64,000 nt of DNA from JAICMB01 sp963838885 (GTDB taxonomy: Bacteria; Acidobacteriota; Terriglobia; Bryobacterales; Bryobacteraceae): NCBI GenBank assembly GCA_963838885.1, contig CAWITB010000007.1:29062-93061 (forward strand), read 5' to 3'. Both the position numbers and the translations under genes were made by a program. Of the stretch, positions 10,051 to 19,747 are shown in pieces. The notes under the pieces were generated by a model that did not search any database, was not told where the DNA came from, and saw nothing but the letters and a program-made list of their open reading frames with translations. The stretch's first letter is position 1; each line of letters begins with the position of its first letter.

Positions 10051-10881
10051 ATGCCCATCAAAGCATACAGGCCGGTCACGAAATCGCGGCGCTTCATGAC
10101 GGTGGTCTCTCGCGAAGAGATCACGAAGCAGACGCCGGAAAAATCGCTCGTCGAGGGCAAGCCCAAAACGGGCGGGCGCGACAGCCGCGGCCGGGTCTCG
10201 AGCCGCTTCCGCGGCGGCGGGGCCAAGCGCGCCTATCGCATCGTCGATTTCAAGCGCGACAAGCATGGCGTTGCGGCGAAGGTCGCGGCCATCGAATACG
10301 ATCCGAACCGTTCGGCGCGCATCGCGCTGCTGAACTACGCCGATGGCGAGAAGCGCTATATTATCGCGCCGGTGGGGCTGGAGGTTGGACGTACGGTGAG
10401 CTCCGGACCGGAGGCCGATATTCTGGTCGGCAACGCGCTGCCGTTGAAGAATATTCCGGCGGGCACGGTGGTCCATAATATCGAGCTGCGCGCGGGCAAG
10501 GGCGCCCAGATGGCGCGCTCGGCGGGCGCGCAGGCGCAGTTGGTTTCAAAGGAGGGGGGCATCGCTTTGCTGAAGCTGCCCTCGGGCGAGATTCGCCGCG
10601 TGCAGGTGGAATGCATGGCGACCATTGGACAGGTCGGCAACGTCGATCACGAAAACGAAGCGCACGGCAAAGCGGGCAAGACGCGCTGGCTGGGCAAGCG
10701 TCCGCATAACCGCGGCGTGAGTATGAACCCGGTGGACCATCCGCACGGCGGCGGCGAGGGCAAGACTTCGGGCGGACGTCATCCGGTGACGCCGTGGGGC
10801 CAGCCGACGCGCGGTTATAAGACTCGCAACAACAAGCGCACGGACAAATTTATCGTGAGCCGTAAGGCCAAGAAGAGATAG
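10051..10881 (+). CDS. rplB: 50S ribosomal protein L2
   Basis: 276 residues, full length. Contains the conserved GGRDSRGRVSSRFRGGG, RNA-binding MARSAGAQAQLVSKE and C-terminal VDHPHGGGEG signatures; the His in the last motif is near the peptidyl transferase centre. L2 bridges the subunits and is needed for subunit association. Only 2 nt separate it from rpsS. Confidence 0.98.
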   Translation: MPIKAYRPVTKSRRFMTVVSREEITKQTPEKSLVEGKPKTGGRDSRGRVSSRFRGGGAKRAYRIVDFKRDKHGVAAKVAAIEYDPNRSARIALLNYADGEKRYIIAPVGLEVGRTVSSGPEADILVGNALPLKNIPAGTVVHNIELRAGKGAQMARSAGAQAQLVSKEGGIALLKLPSGEIRRVQVECMATIGQVGNVDHENEAHGKAGKTRWLGKRPHNRGVSMNPVDHPHGGGEGKTSGGRHPVTPWGQPTRGYKTRNNKRTDKFIVSRKAKKR

Positions 10882-10883
10882 TC

Positions 10884-11174
10884 ATGAGCAGATCTCTGAA
10901 AAAAGGACCGTTCACCGACGAACACCTCTTTCAAAAGGTGGCGGCGCTGAACGAAAAGAACGAAAAGAAAGTGATCCGGACGTGGTCGCGCCGTTCGGCG
11001 ATCATGCCCGATTTCATTGGCCACACCCTGGGAGTCCACAACGGGAAAAAGTTCATCCCGGTGTACATCACGGAGAACATGGTGGGCCACAAGCTGGGCG
11101 AATTTTCGCCGACGCGAACGTTCAAGGGCCATGCCGCCAAGGCGGCGACCGAGAAAGGGGCCAAGCCGGCTTAA
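10884..11174 (+). CDS. rpsS: 30S ribosomal protein S19
   Basis: 96 residues. MSRSLKKGPFTDEHL, TWSRRSAIMPDFIGHT and KLGEFSPTRTFKGHAA define S19, a head protein that contacts A- and P-site tRNA and the 50S. rplV begins 13 nt downstream. Confidence 0.97.
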   Translation: MSRSLKKGPFTDEHLFQKVAALNEKNEKKVIRTWSRRSAIMPDFIGHTLGVHNGKKFIPVYITENMVGHKLGEFSPTRTFKGHAAKAATEKGAKPA

Positions 11175-11187
11175 CGGCGGGAACGAA

Positions 11188-11556
11188 ATGGAAGCTAAAG
11201 CGGAAGCGCGCTACATCCGGACCTCTCCGCAAAAGGCCCGGCTCGTGATCGATATGATTCGCGGCGAACGCGCCGGGCACGCCATCAATATTTTGCGCTC
11301 GGTGAATAAGCGGCTGGCGCCGACGGTGGAAAAGGTCCTGCGCTCGGCCATCGCCAACTGCGAGAATCGCTTCAGCAACGTCGATGTCGACGAGCTGTTC
11401 GTGACCGGGGCGTACGTCAACGAAGGGCCGCGCATGAAGCGCGTACGGCCGGCGCCGATGGGCCGGGCATATCGCTATCAGCGCCGCATGGCTCACATCG
11501 TGGTGAAGGTGGGGGACCGCAAGGCCGGCGAAGAGCCGGTTGAGGAGAACGAATAG
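11188..11556 (+). CDS. rplV: 50S ribosomal protein L22
   Basis: 122 residues from ATG 11188. The open frame extends to 11017 inside rpsS, but the conserved L22 start is EAKAEARYIRTSPQKARLV, so the later ATG (behind GGCGGGAACGA) is used. The tunnel-lining hairpin GPRMKRVRPAPMGRAYRYQ is complete. A short acidic tail (GEEPVEENE) ends the protein. The TAG stop shares its G with the GTG start of rpsC. Confidence 0.97.
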   Translation: MEAKAEARYIRTSPQKARLVIDMIRGERAGHAINILRSVNKRLAPTVEKVLRSAIANCENRFSNVDVDELFVTGAYVNEGPRMKRVRPAPMGRAYRYQRRMAHIVVKVGDRKAGEEPVEENE

Positions 11557-12488
11557 TGGGTCAGAAAGTACATCCCTACGGGTTTCGCCTGGGCGTCACC
11601 AAGACCTGGCGCTCGCGCTGGTTCGCCAAGCAGGATTATCACCGGCTGCTGAAGGAAGACCTCGATTTAAAGGGTCTGCTGAAGGAGCGCCTCAAAGCGG
11701 CCGGCGTCAGCTCCATCGAAGTGGACCGTCCGGGCAATAAGCTGCGGGTTACGATTCGCACTTCGCGTCCCGGCATCATCATCGGGCGCAAGGGCGCCGA
11801 GATCGAGAAGCTGAAGCAAGATCTCGCGAAGCAGACCAAGCGCGAAGTTTTCATCGATATTCAGGAAGTACACAAGCCCGAATTGGACGCGCAATTGGTG
11901 GCGGAATCGATCGCGCTGCAGCTGGAGAAGCGCGTGGCCTTTCGGCGCGCCATGCGCAAGGCGGTCGATTCGGCGTTGCGGTTCGGCTGCAAGGGCATCA
12001 AGGTTCGCGTATCCGGCCGTCTAAACGGGGCGGAAATCGCGCGCAGCGAATGGTATCTGCAAGGCCGGCTGCCGCTGCACACGCTGCGCGCCGACGTGGA
12101 ATACGGTACGGCTGAAGCGCACACGACATATGGCGTGGTGGGCATCAAGTGCTGGGTCTATAAGGGCGAGATTCTGGACGGGGCCGCTCACCGCGCCGGT
12201 CTGCGTAATGAGCCCGAGCCGCGGCGGCCGCAGCGCGATCGCCGCCCGGACCGCCGGGATCGCGGCGATGGCCGCCCAGAGCGCGGCGAGCGCGTACCGC
12301 CGCCTGTTCCAATAAGTTCCGATCAGCCGGCCGGTCCTGCCATCGGGCAACTGCCGGTCGAAGGCGCGCGTCCCACGACCGCGCCGATCTTGCCGCCGCT
12401 CGCTCCGCCGCAGCCGGCCTGGAAGCAGGAGTTGAAGCAAGAGGTTCCGCCGCCGGAGACCCCGCGCGAAGGCGAAGGGGAGAAATAG
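11556..12488 (+). CDS. rpsC: 30S ribosomal protein S3 with long Pro/Arg C-terminal extension
   Basis: 310 residues with a GTG start that overlaps the rplV stop by one base. Residues 1-223 are an ordinary S3: GQKVHPYGFRLGV, the KH domain signature RPGIIIGRKGAEIEKLK, and the C-terminal ARSEWYLQGRLPLHTLRADV domain of the mRNA entry helicase. Residues 224-310 are an unusual extra tail, first Arg/Asp-rich then Pro-rich (PILPPLAPPQPAW), ending in charged residues. S3 usually stops near 210-230 residues. The tail is in frame with no break and its base composition matches its surroundings, so it looks real and is probably disordered. Confidence 0.95.
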   Translation: MGQKVHPYGFRLGVTKTWRSRWFAKQDYHRLLKEDLDLKGLLKERLKAAGVSSIEVDRPGNKLRVTIRTSRPGIIIGRKGAEIEKLKQDLAKQTKREVFIDIQEVHKPELDAQLVAESIALQLEKRVAFRRAMRKAVDSALRFGCKGIKVRVSGRLNGAEIARSEWYLQGRLPLHTLRADVEYGTAEAHTTYGVVGIKCWVYKGEILDGAAHRAGLRNEPEPRRPQRDRRPDRRDRGDGRPERGERVPPPVPISSDQPAGPAIGQLPVEGARPTTAPILPPLAPPQPAWKQELKQEVPPPETPREGEGEK

Positions 12489-12571
12489 GCTGGGATGCCT
12501 GTTGTGAAGCCACGCAGGGGGCCTCGATGTATCGGTTGGCTAGCGGCGGCCCATAAGGAGATTTGGCATTT

Positions 12572-13000
12572 ATGTTGATGCCGAAGAAAGTCAAATATAG
12601 AAAACAGCAGCGCGGGCGCATGGCCGGGAAAGCCTGGCGGGGATCCACGCTCGCCTTCGGCGACTACGGTCTGAAGGCGATGGAGTGCGGCTGGGTGACG
12701 GACCGTCAGATCGAAGCCGCCCGTATTGCGATGACGCGTTTCATCAAGCGCGGCGGCAAGGTCTGGATCCGGCTGTTCCCGGACAAACCCATTACCAAGA
12801 AGCCGGCCGAAACGCGCATGGGGAAGGGAAAAGGCGCGCCCGAGCAGTGGGTTGCCGTGATCCGTCCTGGAAAGATCATGTTCGAGATGGAAGGCGTGAC
12901 GAAGGACATCGCCACCGAGGCGATGCGCCTGGCGGCGCAGAAGCTGTCCATTCCGACCAAGGTGGTCTACCGTCAGCAGACGGCCGCGGCGGGCGAGTAA
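12572..13000 (+). CDS. rplP: 50S ribosomal protein L16
   Basis: 142 residues. ATG 12572 gives the family-typical MLMPKKVKYRK start and has AAGGAG 11 nt upstream; an in-frame TTG at 12563 is too near that site. The 83-nt gap from rpsC is the largest in the S10 part of the cluster and holds no recognisable gene. L16 organises the A-site and elbow of 23S rRNA. GKGKGAPEQWVAVI is the conserved loop. Confidence 0.96.
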   Translation: MLMPKKVKYRKQQRGRMAGKAWRGSTLAFGDYGLKAMECGWVTDRQIEAARIAMTRFIKRGGKVWIRLFPDKPITKKPAETRMGKGKGAPEQWVAVIRPGKIMFEMEGVTKDIATEAMRLAAQKLSIPTKVVYRQQTAAAGE

Positions 13001-13009
13001 GGAAACGAC

Positions 13010-13249
13010 ATGAAAGCCGAGAAAGTTCGAGAGCTCGACAACACCGAATTGCAACAGCAGGAGCACCAGGCGCGCGACCAGATGTTCCGATTGCGTTTTC
13101 AATTGACCATGGGACAGACCGACGGTCTCAAGAAGCTGCGCGTGTTGCGCAAGGACCGCGCACGCATGCTGACGGTTCTGCGCCAGCGCGAGATCAACCC
13201 GGAACTCGCGCCCGCTCCCAAGACCGGCAAGAAGAAGAAAGGAAAGTAA
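13010..13249 (+). CDS. rpmC: 50S ribosomal protein L29
   Basis: 79 residues. The two-helix body is clear (KVRELDNTELQQQEHQARDQ and LRVLRKDRARMLTVLRQRE), followed by a Lys-rich tail KTGKKKKGK. L29 sits beside L23 at the tunnel exit. rpsQ begins 3 nt after the stop. Confidence 0.95.
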   Translation: MKAEKVRELDNTELQQQEHQARDQMFRLRFQLTMGQTDGLKKLRVLRKDRARMLTVLRQREINPELAPAPKTGKKKKGK

Positions 13250-13252
13250 GCG

Positions 13253-13609
13253 ATGGCCGGCGAGCAGACCAATCCAGCGCCAATCGGCAACAAGAACGAG
13301 AAGATCGGCGAAGTTGTTTCGGCGCGCATGCGCAAGACCATCGTGGTGGAAGTGACGCGGCGCGTTCCGCATCCCGTTTACAAGCGCATCATCAACAAAC
13401 GCAATAAATTTTACGCCCACGACGAGGAGGGCGCGGCGAAGCTTGGCGACGTGGTACGGATCATCGAGTGCCGCCCGATCAGCAAGCTGAAGCGCTGGCG
13501 GCTGGGCGAAGTGATTCGCAAAGCGGTGCAGGTCGGCGCCGTGGGAGCGGCGGAGCTCGAAGGCACGCAGCCTGTCGCGGGCGCGAAATCGCCGGTGAGG
13601 AGAAAATAA
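13253..13609 (+). CDS. rpsQ: 30S ribosomal protein S17
   Basis: 118 residues against about 85 for most bacterial S17. The core is VVSARMRKTIVVEVTRRVPHP to RIIECRPISKLKRWRL. The added residues are an N-terminal arm (MAGEQTNPAPIGNKNEK) and a C-terminal Ala/Val-rich tail after residue 90. S17 binds helices 7 and 11 of 16S rRNA. rplN follows after 3 nt. Confidence 0.95.
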   Translation: MAGEQTNPAPIGNKNEKIGEVVSARMRKTIVVEVTRRVPHPVYKRIINKRNKFYAHDEEGAAKLGDVVRIIECRPISKLKRWRLGEVIRKAVQVGAVGAAELEGTQPVAGAKSPVRRK

Positions 13610-13612
13610 CCC

Positions 13613-13981
13613 ATGATCGGGATGAGGACCATTCTCGAGGTGGCCGACAACAGCGGCGCACGCAAGCTGCAGTGCATCCTGCCGCGCGGCGGCGACAAGG
13701 GCCTGCACGCCGGTCTGGGCGACGTCGTCACGGCCAGCGTGAAAGAGGCGGCCCCCGATTCGAACGTGAAGAAGGGCAAGGTGGTGCGCTGCGTGATTGT
13801 GCGCATGCGCAAGGAGACGAGGCGCAAGGACGGTACCTATATCCGTTTCGATTCGAACGCCGCCGTTCTCGTCACCGAATTAAACGAGCCGGTCGGGACG
13901 CGCGTGTTCGGGCCGGTGGCTCGCGAGCTGCGCGATAAGCGTTTTATGAAAATCGTTTCGCTCGCGCCGGAGGTAATCTAA
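13613..13981 (+). CDS. rplN: 50S ribosomal protein L14
   Basis: 122 residues. MIGMRTILEVADNSGARKLQ and VVRCVIVRMRKETRRKDG are diagnostic. L14 forms an intersubunit bridge and is the docking site of the silencing factor RsfS. Normal length; rplX starts at the next base after the stop. Confidence 0.98.
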   Translation: MIGMRTILEVADNSGARKLQCILPRGGDKGLHAGLGDVVTASVKEAAPDSNVKKGKVVRCVIVRMRKETRRKDGTYIRFDSNAAVLVTELNEPVGTRVFGPVARELRDKRFMKIVSLAPEVI

Positions 13982-14347
13982 ATGCCCGCGCCTAGACAGA
14001 AGCCGAAAGAGCCGGTCAGGATCCGGTTGAAGAAGGACGATCAAGTGAAGGTGATCGCGGGGCGCGACAAAGGCAAGACCGGCCGCGTCATCTCGATCGA
14101 CCGCCGCGCCGGCAGAGTTCTGATCGAAGGCGTCAGCATGGTGAAGCGCCATACGCGGCCGAACCCGTCTCAACAGATCAAGGGCGGAATCGCCGAGCGC
14201 GAGAGCTCCATCGCAGTCTCGAACGTCATGATTCTGACGAGCGGCGGGGTGCCCTCGCGCATCGGGTTCAAGTCCGAAGGCGAAGGCGCGTCCAGCCGCC
14301 GTATGCGGATCGCGCGCAAGACCGGCGAACAGTTGGACAAGAGGTAA
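13982..14347 (+). CDS. rplX: 50S ribosomal protein L24
   Basis: 121 residues. The KOW motif region VKVIAGRDKGKTGRVISID is near residues 20-40, then GVSMVKRHTRPNPSQQIKGG. L24 initiates 50S assembly at the 5' end of 23S rRNA. Slightly longer than the roughly 105-residue norm because of its basic N-terminal arm (MPAPRQKPKEPVRIRLKK). Confidence 0.97.
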   Translation: MPAPRQKPKEPVRIRLKKDDQVKVIAGRDKGKTGRVISIDRRAGRVLIEGVSMVKRHTRPNPSQQIKGGIAERESSIAVSNVMILTSGGVPSRIGFKSEGEGASSRRMRIARKTGEQLDKR

Positions 14348-14357
14348 CGAGGCAGGA

Positions 14358-14903
14358 ATGGCGGAAGCAAGATTACGCGAGCATTATAAGAAGAACGTCG
14401 TTCCCGCGCTGACCAAGGAGTTCGGGTACAAGAACGTGATGGCGGTGCCGAAGCTGGAGAAGGTCGCGATAAATATCGGCCTCGGCGAGGCTACGCAGAA
14501 TCCCAAACTGATGGACGGCGCGGTGAACGAGCTCGGCGCTATCGCGGGGCAGAAGCCGGTGGTCACGAAGGCCAAAAAGTCCATTGCGGCGTTCAAGCTG
14601 CGCGAGGGGATGTCGATCGGCAGCATGGTGACGCTGCGGGGCGACCGCATGTACGAATTTCTCGATCGCCTAATGAACGTGGCTCTGCCGCGCGTCCGCG
14701 ATTTTCGCGGCGTGTCGTCGAAATCGTTCGATGGACGCGGCAACTATACGTTGGGCGTTAAGGACCAGTTGATTTTTCCCGAGATCGACTACAACAAAGT
14801 GGAAAAGATCAAAGGGATGAACATTTCGATCACGACGACGGCGAAAACCGACGCCGAGGGATTGGCATTGCTTCGGCAGCTCGGGATGCCGTTCCGACAG
14901 TAA
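14358..14903 (+). CDS. rplE: 50S ribosomal protein L5
   Basis: 181 residues. Contains KLEKVAINIGLGEA, the GQKPVVTKAKKSIAAFKLREG segment and DFRGVSSKSFDGRGNYTLGV. L5 carries 5S rRNA into the central protuberance and contacts P-site tRNA. Start ATG 14358; the S14 gene follows after 14 nt. Confidence 0.98.
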   Translation: MAEARLREHYKKNVVPALTKEFGYKNVMAVPKLEKVAINIGLGEATQNPKLMDGAVNELGAIAGQKPVVTKAKKSIAAFKLREGMSIGSMVTLRGDRMYEFLDRLMNVALPRVRDFRGVSSKSFDGRGNYTLGVKDQLIFPEIDYNKVEKIKGMNISITTTAKTDAEGLALLRQLGMPFRQ

Positions 14904-14917
14904 GGAAAACGAAAATC

Positions 14918-15127
14918 ATGGCAACTACCGCGAAAATCGCGAGGGATGAAAGACCGGTGGACGGAAAGGCCGTCAGCGAGGAGAAGTTCGCGTGCCGCCA
15001 TCGCAACCGCTGCTTCCGCTGCGGACGGCCGCGCGGCTATCTGCGCAAGTTCCATTTATGCCGCATCTGTTTCCGCAATCTGGCGCTGGCGGGCGAAATT
15101 CCCGGCGTGACGAAAGCTTCCTGGTAA
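14918..15127 (+). CDS. rpsZ: 30S ribosomal protein S14, zinc-binding type
   Basis: 69 residues. The C-terminal part is the short zinc form of S14: CFRCGRPRG and LCRIC give the two CxxC pairs. An unusual 25-residue N-terminal arm precedes the core, which in most species begins close to the first cysteine. Rpm/Rps proteins with intact Cys pairs here (S14, L36, S4) show that zinc-binding rather than zinc-free versions are used in this cluster. Confidence 0.95.
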   Translation: MATTAKIARDERPVDGKAVSEEKFACRHRNRCFRCGRPRGYLRKFHLCRICFRNLALAGEIPGVTKASW

Positions 15128-15154
15128 CGGAAAGGAGTACGCGAGACAGAAATT

Positions 15155-15553
15155 ATGGACACATCCGATCCAGTCGCGGACATGCTGACGCGCATCCGGA
15201 ACGCGCAACTGGCGCGTCATCCGAAGGTTGACGTCCCGGCGTCAAAGTTGAAGATGGACATCGCGCGCATCCTCAAGGAAGAGGGCTTTATCACCAACTT
15301 CAAGCTGGCCGAGGACGGCGCTAAGCGGAGCATTCGCATTTATCTTAAGTACACCCCCGGGAACGTGCCGCTCATCTCGCGTATTGAGCGCGTCTCGCGG
15401 CCCGGCTGCCGCGTGTATGTCGGCAGCAAGGAAGTGCCGCGCGTTCTCGGTGGTCTGGGAATCAATATTTTGACCACGCCGCGGGGCGTCATGACCGGCT
15501 CCACGGCGCGAAAAGAAAATGTAGGCGGGGAGGTGCTCTGCCAGATCTGGTAG
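15155..15553 (+). CDS. rpsH: 30S ribosomal protein S8
   Basis: 132 residues. Starts MDTSDPVADMLTRIRNAQ and ends with the strongly conserved GGLGINILTTPRGVMTG segment and GGEVLCQIW. S8 binds the central domain of 16S rRNA and in E. coli is the repressor of the spc operon. rplF begins 12 nt later. Confidence 0.98.
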   Translation: MDTSDPVADMLTRIRNAQLARHPKVDVPASKLKMDIARILKEEGFITNFKLAEDGAKRSIRIYLKYTPGNVPLISRIERVSRPGCRVYVGSKEVPRVLGGLGINILTTPRGVMTGSTARKENVGGEVLCQIW

Positions 15554-15565
15554 AGCAATTCGAGT

Positions 15566-16102
15566 ATGTCGAGGGTTGGCAAAAAACTCATTCCGGTCCC
15601 GAAGGGCGTCAAGATCACCATGGACGGCGAATTGTTGGTCGAGGGGCCCAAGGGCAAGCTCACGGTGCCCATTCCGCGAGGCGTCAGGGTAAAACAGGAG
15701 GACGGTAATCTTGAAATCGTCCGCGATACCGACCAGTACGCCGCGCTGCACGGGCTGACGCGCGCGCTGGCCGCGTCCGCCGTTCAGGGAGTCTCGACCG
15801 GATTCACGCGGGAATTGGATATCACGGGCGTGGGCTACCGCGCCGACGTGAAGGGTAGGATCGCTACGTTCACGCTGGGGTATTCGCATGCGATTGAGCT
15901 GCTGCTGCCGGAGGGCGTGGATCTGAAGGTTGACAAACAGACGCACCTGGTTCTCAGCGGTTACGATAAGCAGCTGGTAGGACAGGTGGCGGCGAATATT
16001 CGTTCTCTACGTCCGCCCGATCCGTATAAGAACAAGGGAGTGCGCTACACCGGCGAAGCGTTGCGCAAAAAAGTCGGCAAGACCGGCGCGGGAGGCAAGT
16101 AA
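15566..16102 (+). CDS. rplF: 50S ribosomal protein L6
   Basis: 178 residues. MSRVGKKLIPVPKGVK opens the first of two repeated alpha/beta domains; the C-terminal signature PPDPYKNKGVRYTGE is intact. L6 lies next to the sarcin-ricin loop near the factor-binding site. Its TAA stop overlaps the ATG of rplR by one base. Confidence 0.98.
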   Translation: MSRVGKKLIPVPKGVKITMDGELLVEGPKGKLTVPIPRGVRVKQEDGNLEIVRDTDQYAALHGLTRALAASAVQGVSTGFTRELDITGVGYRADVKGRIATFTLGYSHAIELLLPEGVDLKVDKQTHLVLSGYDKQLVGQVAANIRSLRPPDPYKNKGVRYTGEALRKKVGKTGAGGK

Positions 16103-16461
16103 TGTCGCGAGATTCGAAGAATATCGTTCGCATTCGCGTTCACGAACGTATCCGGCATAAGGTGCGCGGCTCCGAAGAGCGGCCGCGGCTGGCGGTATAC
16201 CGCAGCTTGAGTCACATTTACGCTCAGATCATCGACGATCGAAAAGGTCACACGGTGGCGGCGGCGTCTTCGGCGGAGAAGAAATCGGCGGTGAAGGACG
16301 GGGGCAATCTCGCGGGCGCGAAGGAGATCGGCCGCCTGGTCGCGCAGCGCGCGAAGGAAAAGGGCATCAATAAAGTCGTCTTCGACCGCGGCGGTTATCT
16401 TTATCACGGGCGCGTGAAGGCTTTGGCGGACGCGGCCCGCGAAGCGGGACTGGAGTTTTAA
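16102..16461 (+). CDS. rplR: 50S ribosomal protein L18
   Basis: 119 residues. RIRHKVRGSEERPRLAVYRS is the 5S-rRNA-binding arm and KVVFDRGGYLYHGRVKALAD the conserved C-terminal block. L18 works with L5 to load 5S rRNA. Coupled by one-base overlaps to rplF upstream and rpsE downstream. Confidence 0.98.
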   Translation: MSRDSKNIVRIRVHERIRHKVRGSEERPRLAVYRSLSHIYAQIIDDRKGHTVAAASSAEKKSAVKDGGNLAGAKEIGRLVAQRAKEKGINKVVFDRGGYLYHGRVKALADAAREAGLEF

Positions 16462-16979
16462 TGGCAACGGTATCGGCAAAACGCATCGAAGCGAATAACC
16501 TGAATCTGAAAGAGCAGGTCGTTTCGATCAACCGCGTGACGAAGGTCGTCAAGGGCGGCAAGAACTTGAGCTTTTCGGCTCTGGTTGTCGTGGGCGACCC
16601 CGGAGCGAAGATCGTGGGCTTCGGCACCGGAAAGGCCAAGGAAGTTCCGGCGGCGATCAAGAAGGGCATCGAGGCGGCGAAGAAGAATCTCCGAAAGGTC
16701 AACGTGCTCGAAACCACCATTCTGCACCAGGTGCTTGGCGTTTTCGGGAGCGGCCGGGTGCTGTTGAAGCCGGCGCCCGAGGGAACCGGCGTGATCGCGG
16801 GCGGCCCCGTCCGCGCCGTAATTCAAGCCGTGGGCATCCCCAATGTGCTGACGAAATCGATCGGCTCGCGCAACCCGCACAACGTTGTCAAAGCGACCAT
16901 CGACGCGCTGGAGCAGCTTCGGGACAAACGGCACGTGGCGGAGTTAAGAGGATTGAATCAGGAGAAAGTGGGATCTTAG
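16461..16979 (+). CDS. rpsE: 30S ribosomal protein S5
   Basis: 172 residues. The double-stranded-RNA-binding-like N-terminal domain (VVSINRVTKVVKGGKNLSF) and the C-terminal GSGRVLLKPAPEGTGVIAGG motif are both present. S5 forms part of the mRNA entry channel, affects fidelity and is the site of spectinomycin resistance changes. rpmD follows after 6 nt. Confidence 0.98.
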   Translation: MATVSAKRIEANNLNLKEQVVSINRVTKVVKGGKNLSFSALVVVGDPGAKIVGFGTGKAKEVPAAIKKGIEAAKKNLRKVNVLETTILHQVLGVFGSGRVLLKPAPEGTGVIAGGPVRAVIQAVGIPNVLTKSIGSRNPHNVVKATIDALEQLRDKRHVAELRGLNQEKVGS

Positions 16980-16985
16980 GCCGCC

Positions 16986-17180
16986 ATGTCTGAAGGAAAA
17001 ATCAAGATCCGTCTCGTTCGCAGTCCTATCTGCACTCCCGAAAAGCACAAGGCCATCGTGCGCTCGCTCGGGCTGAAGAAGCTGAATCGCGTGGTGGAGC
17101 GGCCCGACACGCCGGTTTTTCGCGGCATGGTCGCCAAAGTTCCGCACCTGCTCGAGATCGTGAAGGAGGACGCGAAATGA
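16986..17180 (+). CDS. rpmD: 50S ribosomal protein L30
   Basis: 64 residues. IRLVRSPICTPEKHKAIVRSLGLKK and the end NRVVERPDTPVFRGMVAKVPHL match L30, a small 50S protein missing in some phyla but present here. Its last four bases (ATGA) overlap the rplO start. Confidence 0.95.
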   Translation: MSEGKIKIRLVRSPICTPEKHKAIVRSLGLKKLNRVVERPDTPVFRGMVAKVPHLLEIVKEDAK

Positions 17181-17614
17181 ACCTCAGCAATCTGCGCCCC
17201 CCCAAGGGGCAGAAGCATAAGAAACAGCGGGTCGGCCAAGGCATGGGCACAGGCCGCGGAAAATACTCCGGCAAGGGCGCAAAAGGGGCCAAGTCGATCT
17301 CCGGCTACAGCATGATGCGCGGATTCGAAGGCGGCCAGATGCCGCTGCACCGCCGTCTCCCGAAGCGTGGCTTCAAGAACATTTTCCGCGAAGAATACGC
17401 GGTCATCAATATTGGACGGCTCGCCAAGATGGAGGGAGATAACTTCGACCCGGAGCGCCTGATAGAATTAGGGATCGTCAAAAAGATCGGCGCGGGTCTG
17501 AAGATTCTCGGGACGGGCGAGGTCGACCGCAAGATCTCCGTGCGCGCGCATATGTTTTCAAAGTCCGCCCGGGAGAAGATCCAGAATGCCGGGGGAACGG
17601 CGGAAGTAATTTAG
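17177..17614 (+). CDS. rplO: 50S ribosomal protein L15
   Basis: 145 residues. Begins MNLSNLRPPKGQKHKKQRVGQGMGTGRGKYSGKGAKG in effect, the Gly/Lys-rich arm typical of L15, followed by the FEGGQMPLHRRLPKRGF block. L15 is a late 50S assembly protein. Overlaps rpmD by 4 nt; secY is 33 nt downstream. Confidence 0.97.
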   Translation: MNLSNLRPPKGQKHKKQRVGQGMGTGRGKYSGKGAKGAKSISGYSMMRGFEGGQMPLHRRLPKRGFKNIFREEYAVINIGRLAKMEGDNFDPERLIELGIVKKIGAGLKILGTGEVDRKISVRAHMFSKSAREKIQNAGGTAEVI

Positions 17615-17647
17615 GGCCGGCAACAGGGGTAGTCTACGTAGAGTTCC

Positions 17648-19045
<1,398 letters not shown>

Positions 19046-19048
19046 GCC

Positions 19049-19747
19049 ATGGAAAACACCGCCGGGCCAAGTCGCCCGACGCTCACAGGGCCGAGGGCGT
19101 TGATCCTGTTCGGGGCTCCCGGCTCCGGGAAGGGCACTCAGGCGAAGCTCCTGCAGGCCTGCCTCCAGGCGCCTCAGATCTCGACGGGGGACATGCTGCG
19201 GGAGCATATCGAGGCGGGCGACGAACTGGGGCTGCAGGTTGGCGCGGTAATGCACGCGGGCATGCTGGTTCCGGACCATTTGGTTAACCGCCTGGTGGAG
19301 CTGCGCATTCAGCGATCCGACTCGGCGAATGGCTTCATCCTGGACGGATATCCACGGACGCTGCAACAGGCCAGCGAACTCGGCAAGATGCTGGAGGTCC
19401 GCGGAGTGACCCCAGTGGTGGTCCACTTGAAAGTGGATTATAATGATCTTATAAGGCGTTTAAGCGGACGCCGCCAGTGTCCCCTGTGCGGGACGCTGTA
19501 TAATCTGAGCACCAAAGCTCCTAAGGTCGATACTCTCTGCGATTTGGACGGGACCGTGCTCGTCACGCGTCCGGACGATAACGAAGCCGTGATCCGCCAG
19601 CGGTTGGAGGAATACGAATTTCAAACCACGCCCTTGCTCGATTTTTTCAAGCGTTGCGGGTATCCGTATCACGAAGTAAGCGGAACCGGTGGAACTCCGC
19701 AGGTGATCGCGAAGCAGATCCACGCCCTCGTCGCTCCGAATCGATGA
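19049..19747 (+). CDS. adk: Adenylate kinase, zinc-type LID
   Basis: 232 residues, from ATG 19049, three bases after secY. It interconverts AMP plus ATP with two ADP in the cytosol. The P-loop LFGAPGSGKGTQAK is near residues 18-31, about 15 residues later than usual because of an extra N-terminal arm. The NMP-binding ISTGDMLREHI and FILDGYPRT motifs are present. The LID domain has RRQCPLCG and LCDLD, a CxxC plus CxxD set that fits structural zinc binding. Overlaps map by 4 nt. Confidence 0.97.
   Translation: MENTAGPSRPTLTGPRALILFGAPGSGKGTQAKLLQACLQAPQISTGDMLREHIEAGDELGLQVGAVMHAGMLVPDHLVNRLVELRIQRSDSANGFILDGYPRTLQQASELGKMLEVRGVTPVVVHLKVDYNDLIRRLSGRRQCPLCGTLYNLSTKAPKVDTLCDLDGTVLVTRPDDNEAVIRQRLEEYEFQTTPLLDFFKRCGYPYHEVSGTGGTPQVIAKQIHALVAPNR

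Noticed and set aside
12323..13708. 461-residue minus-strand frame opposite rplP, rpmC and rpsQ
   Set aside because: Shadow of ribosomal genes with no domain signal.
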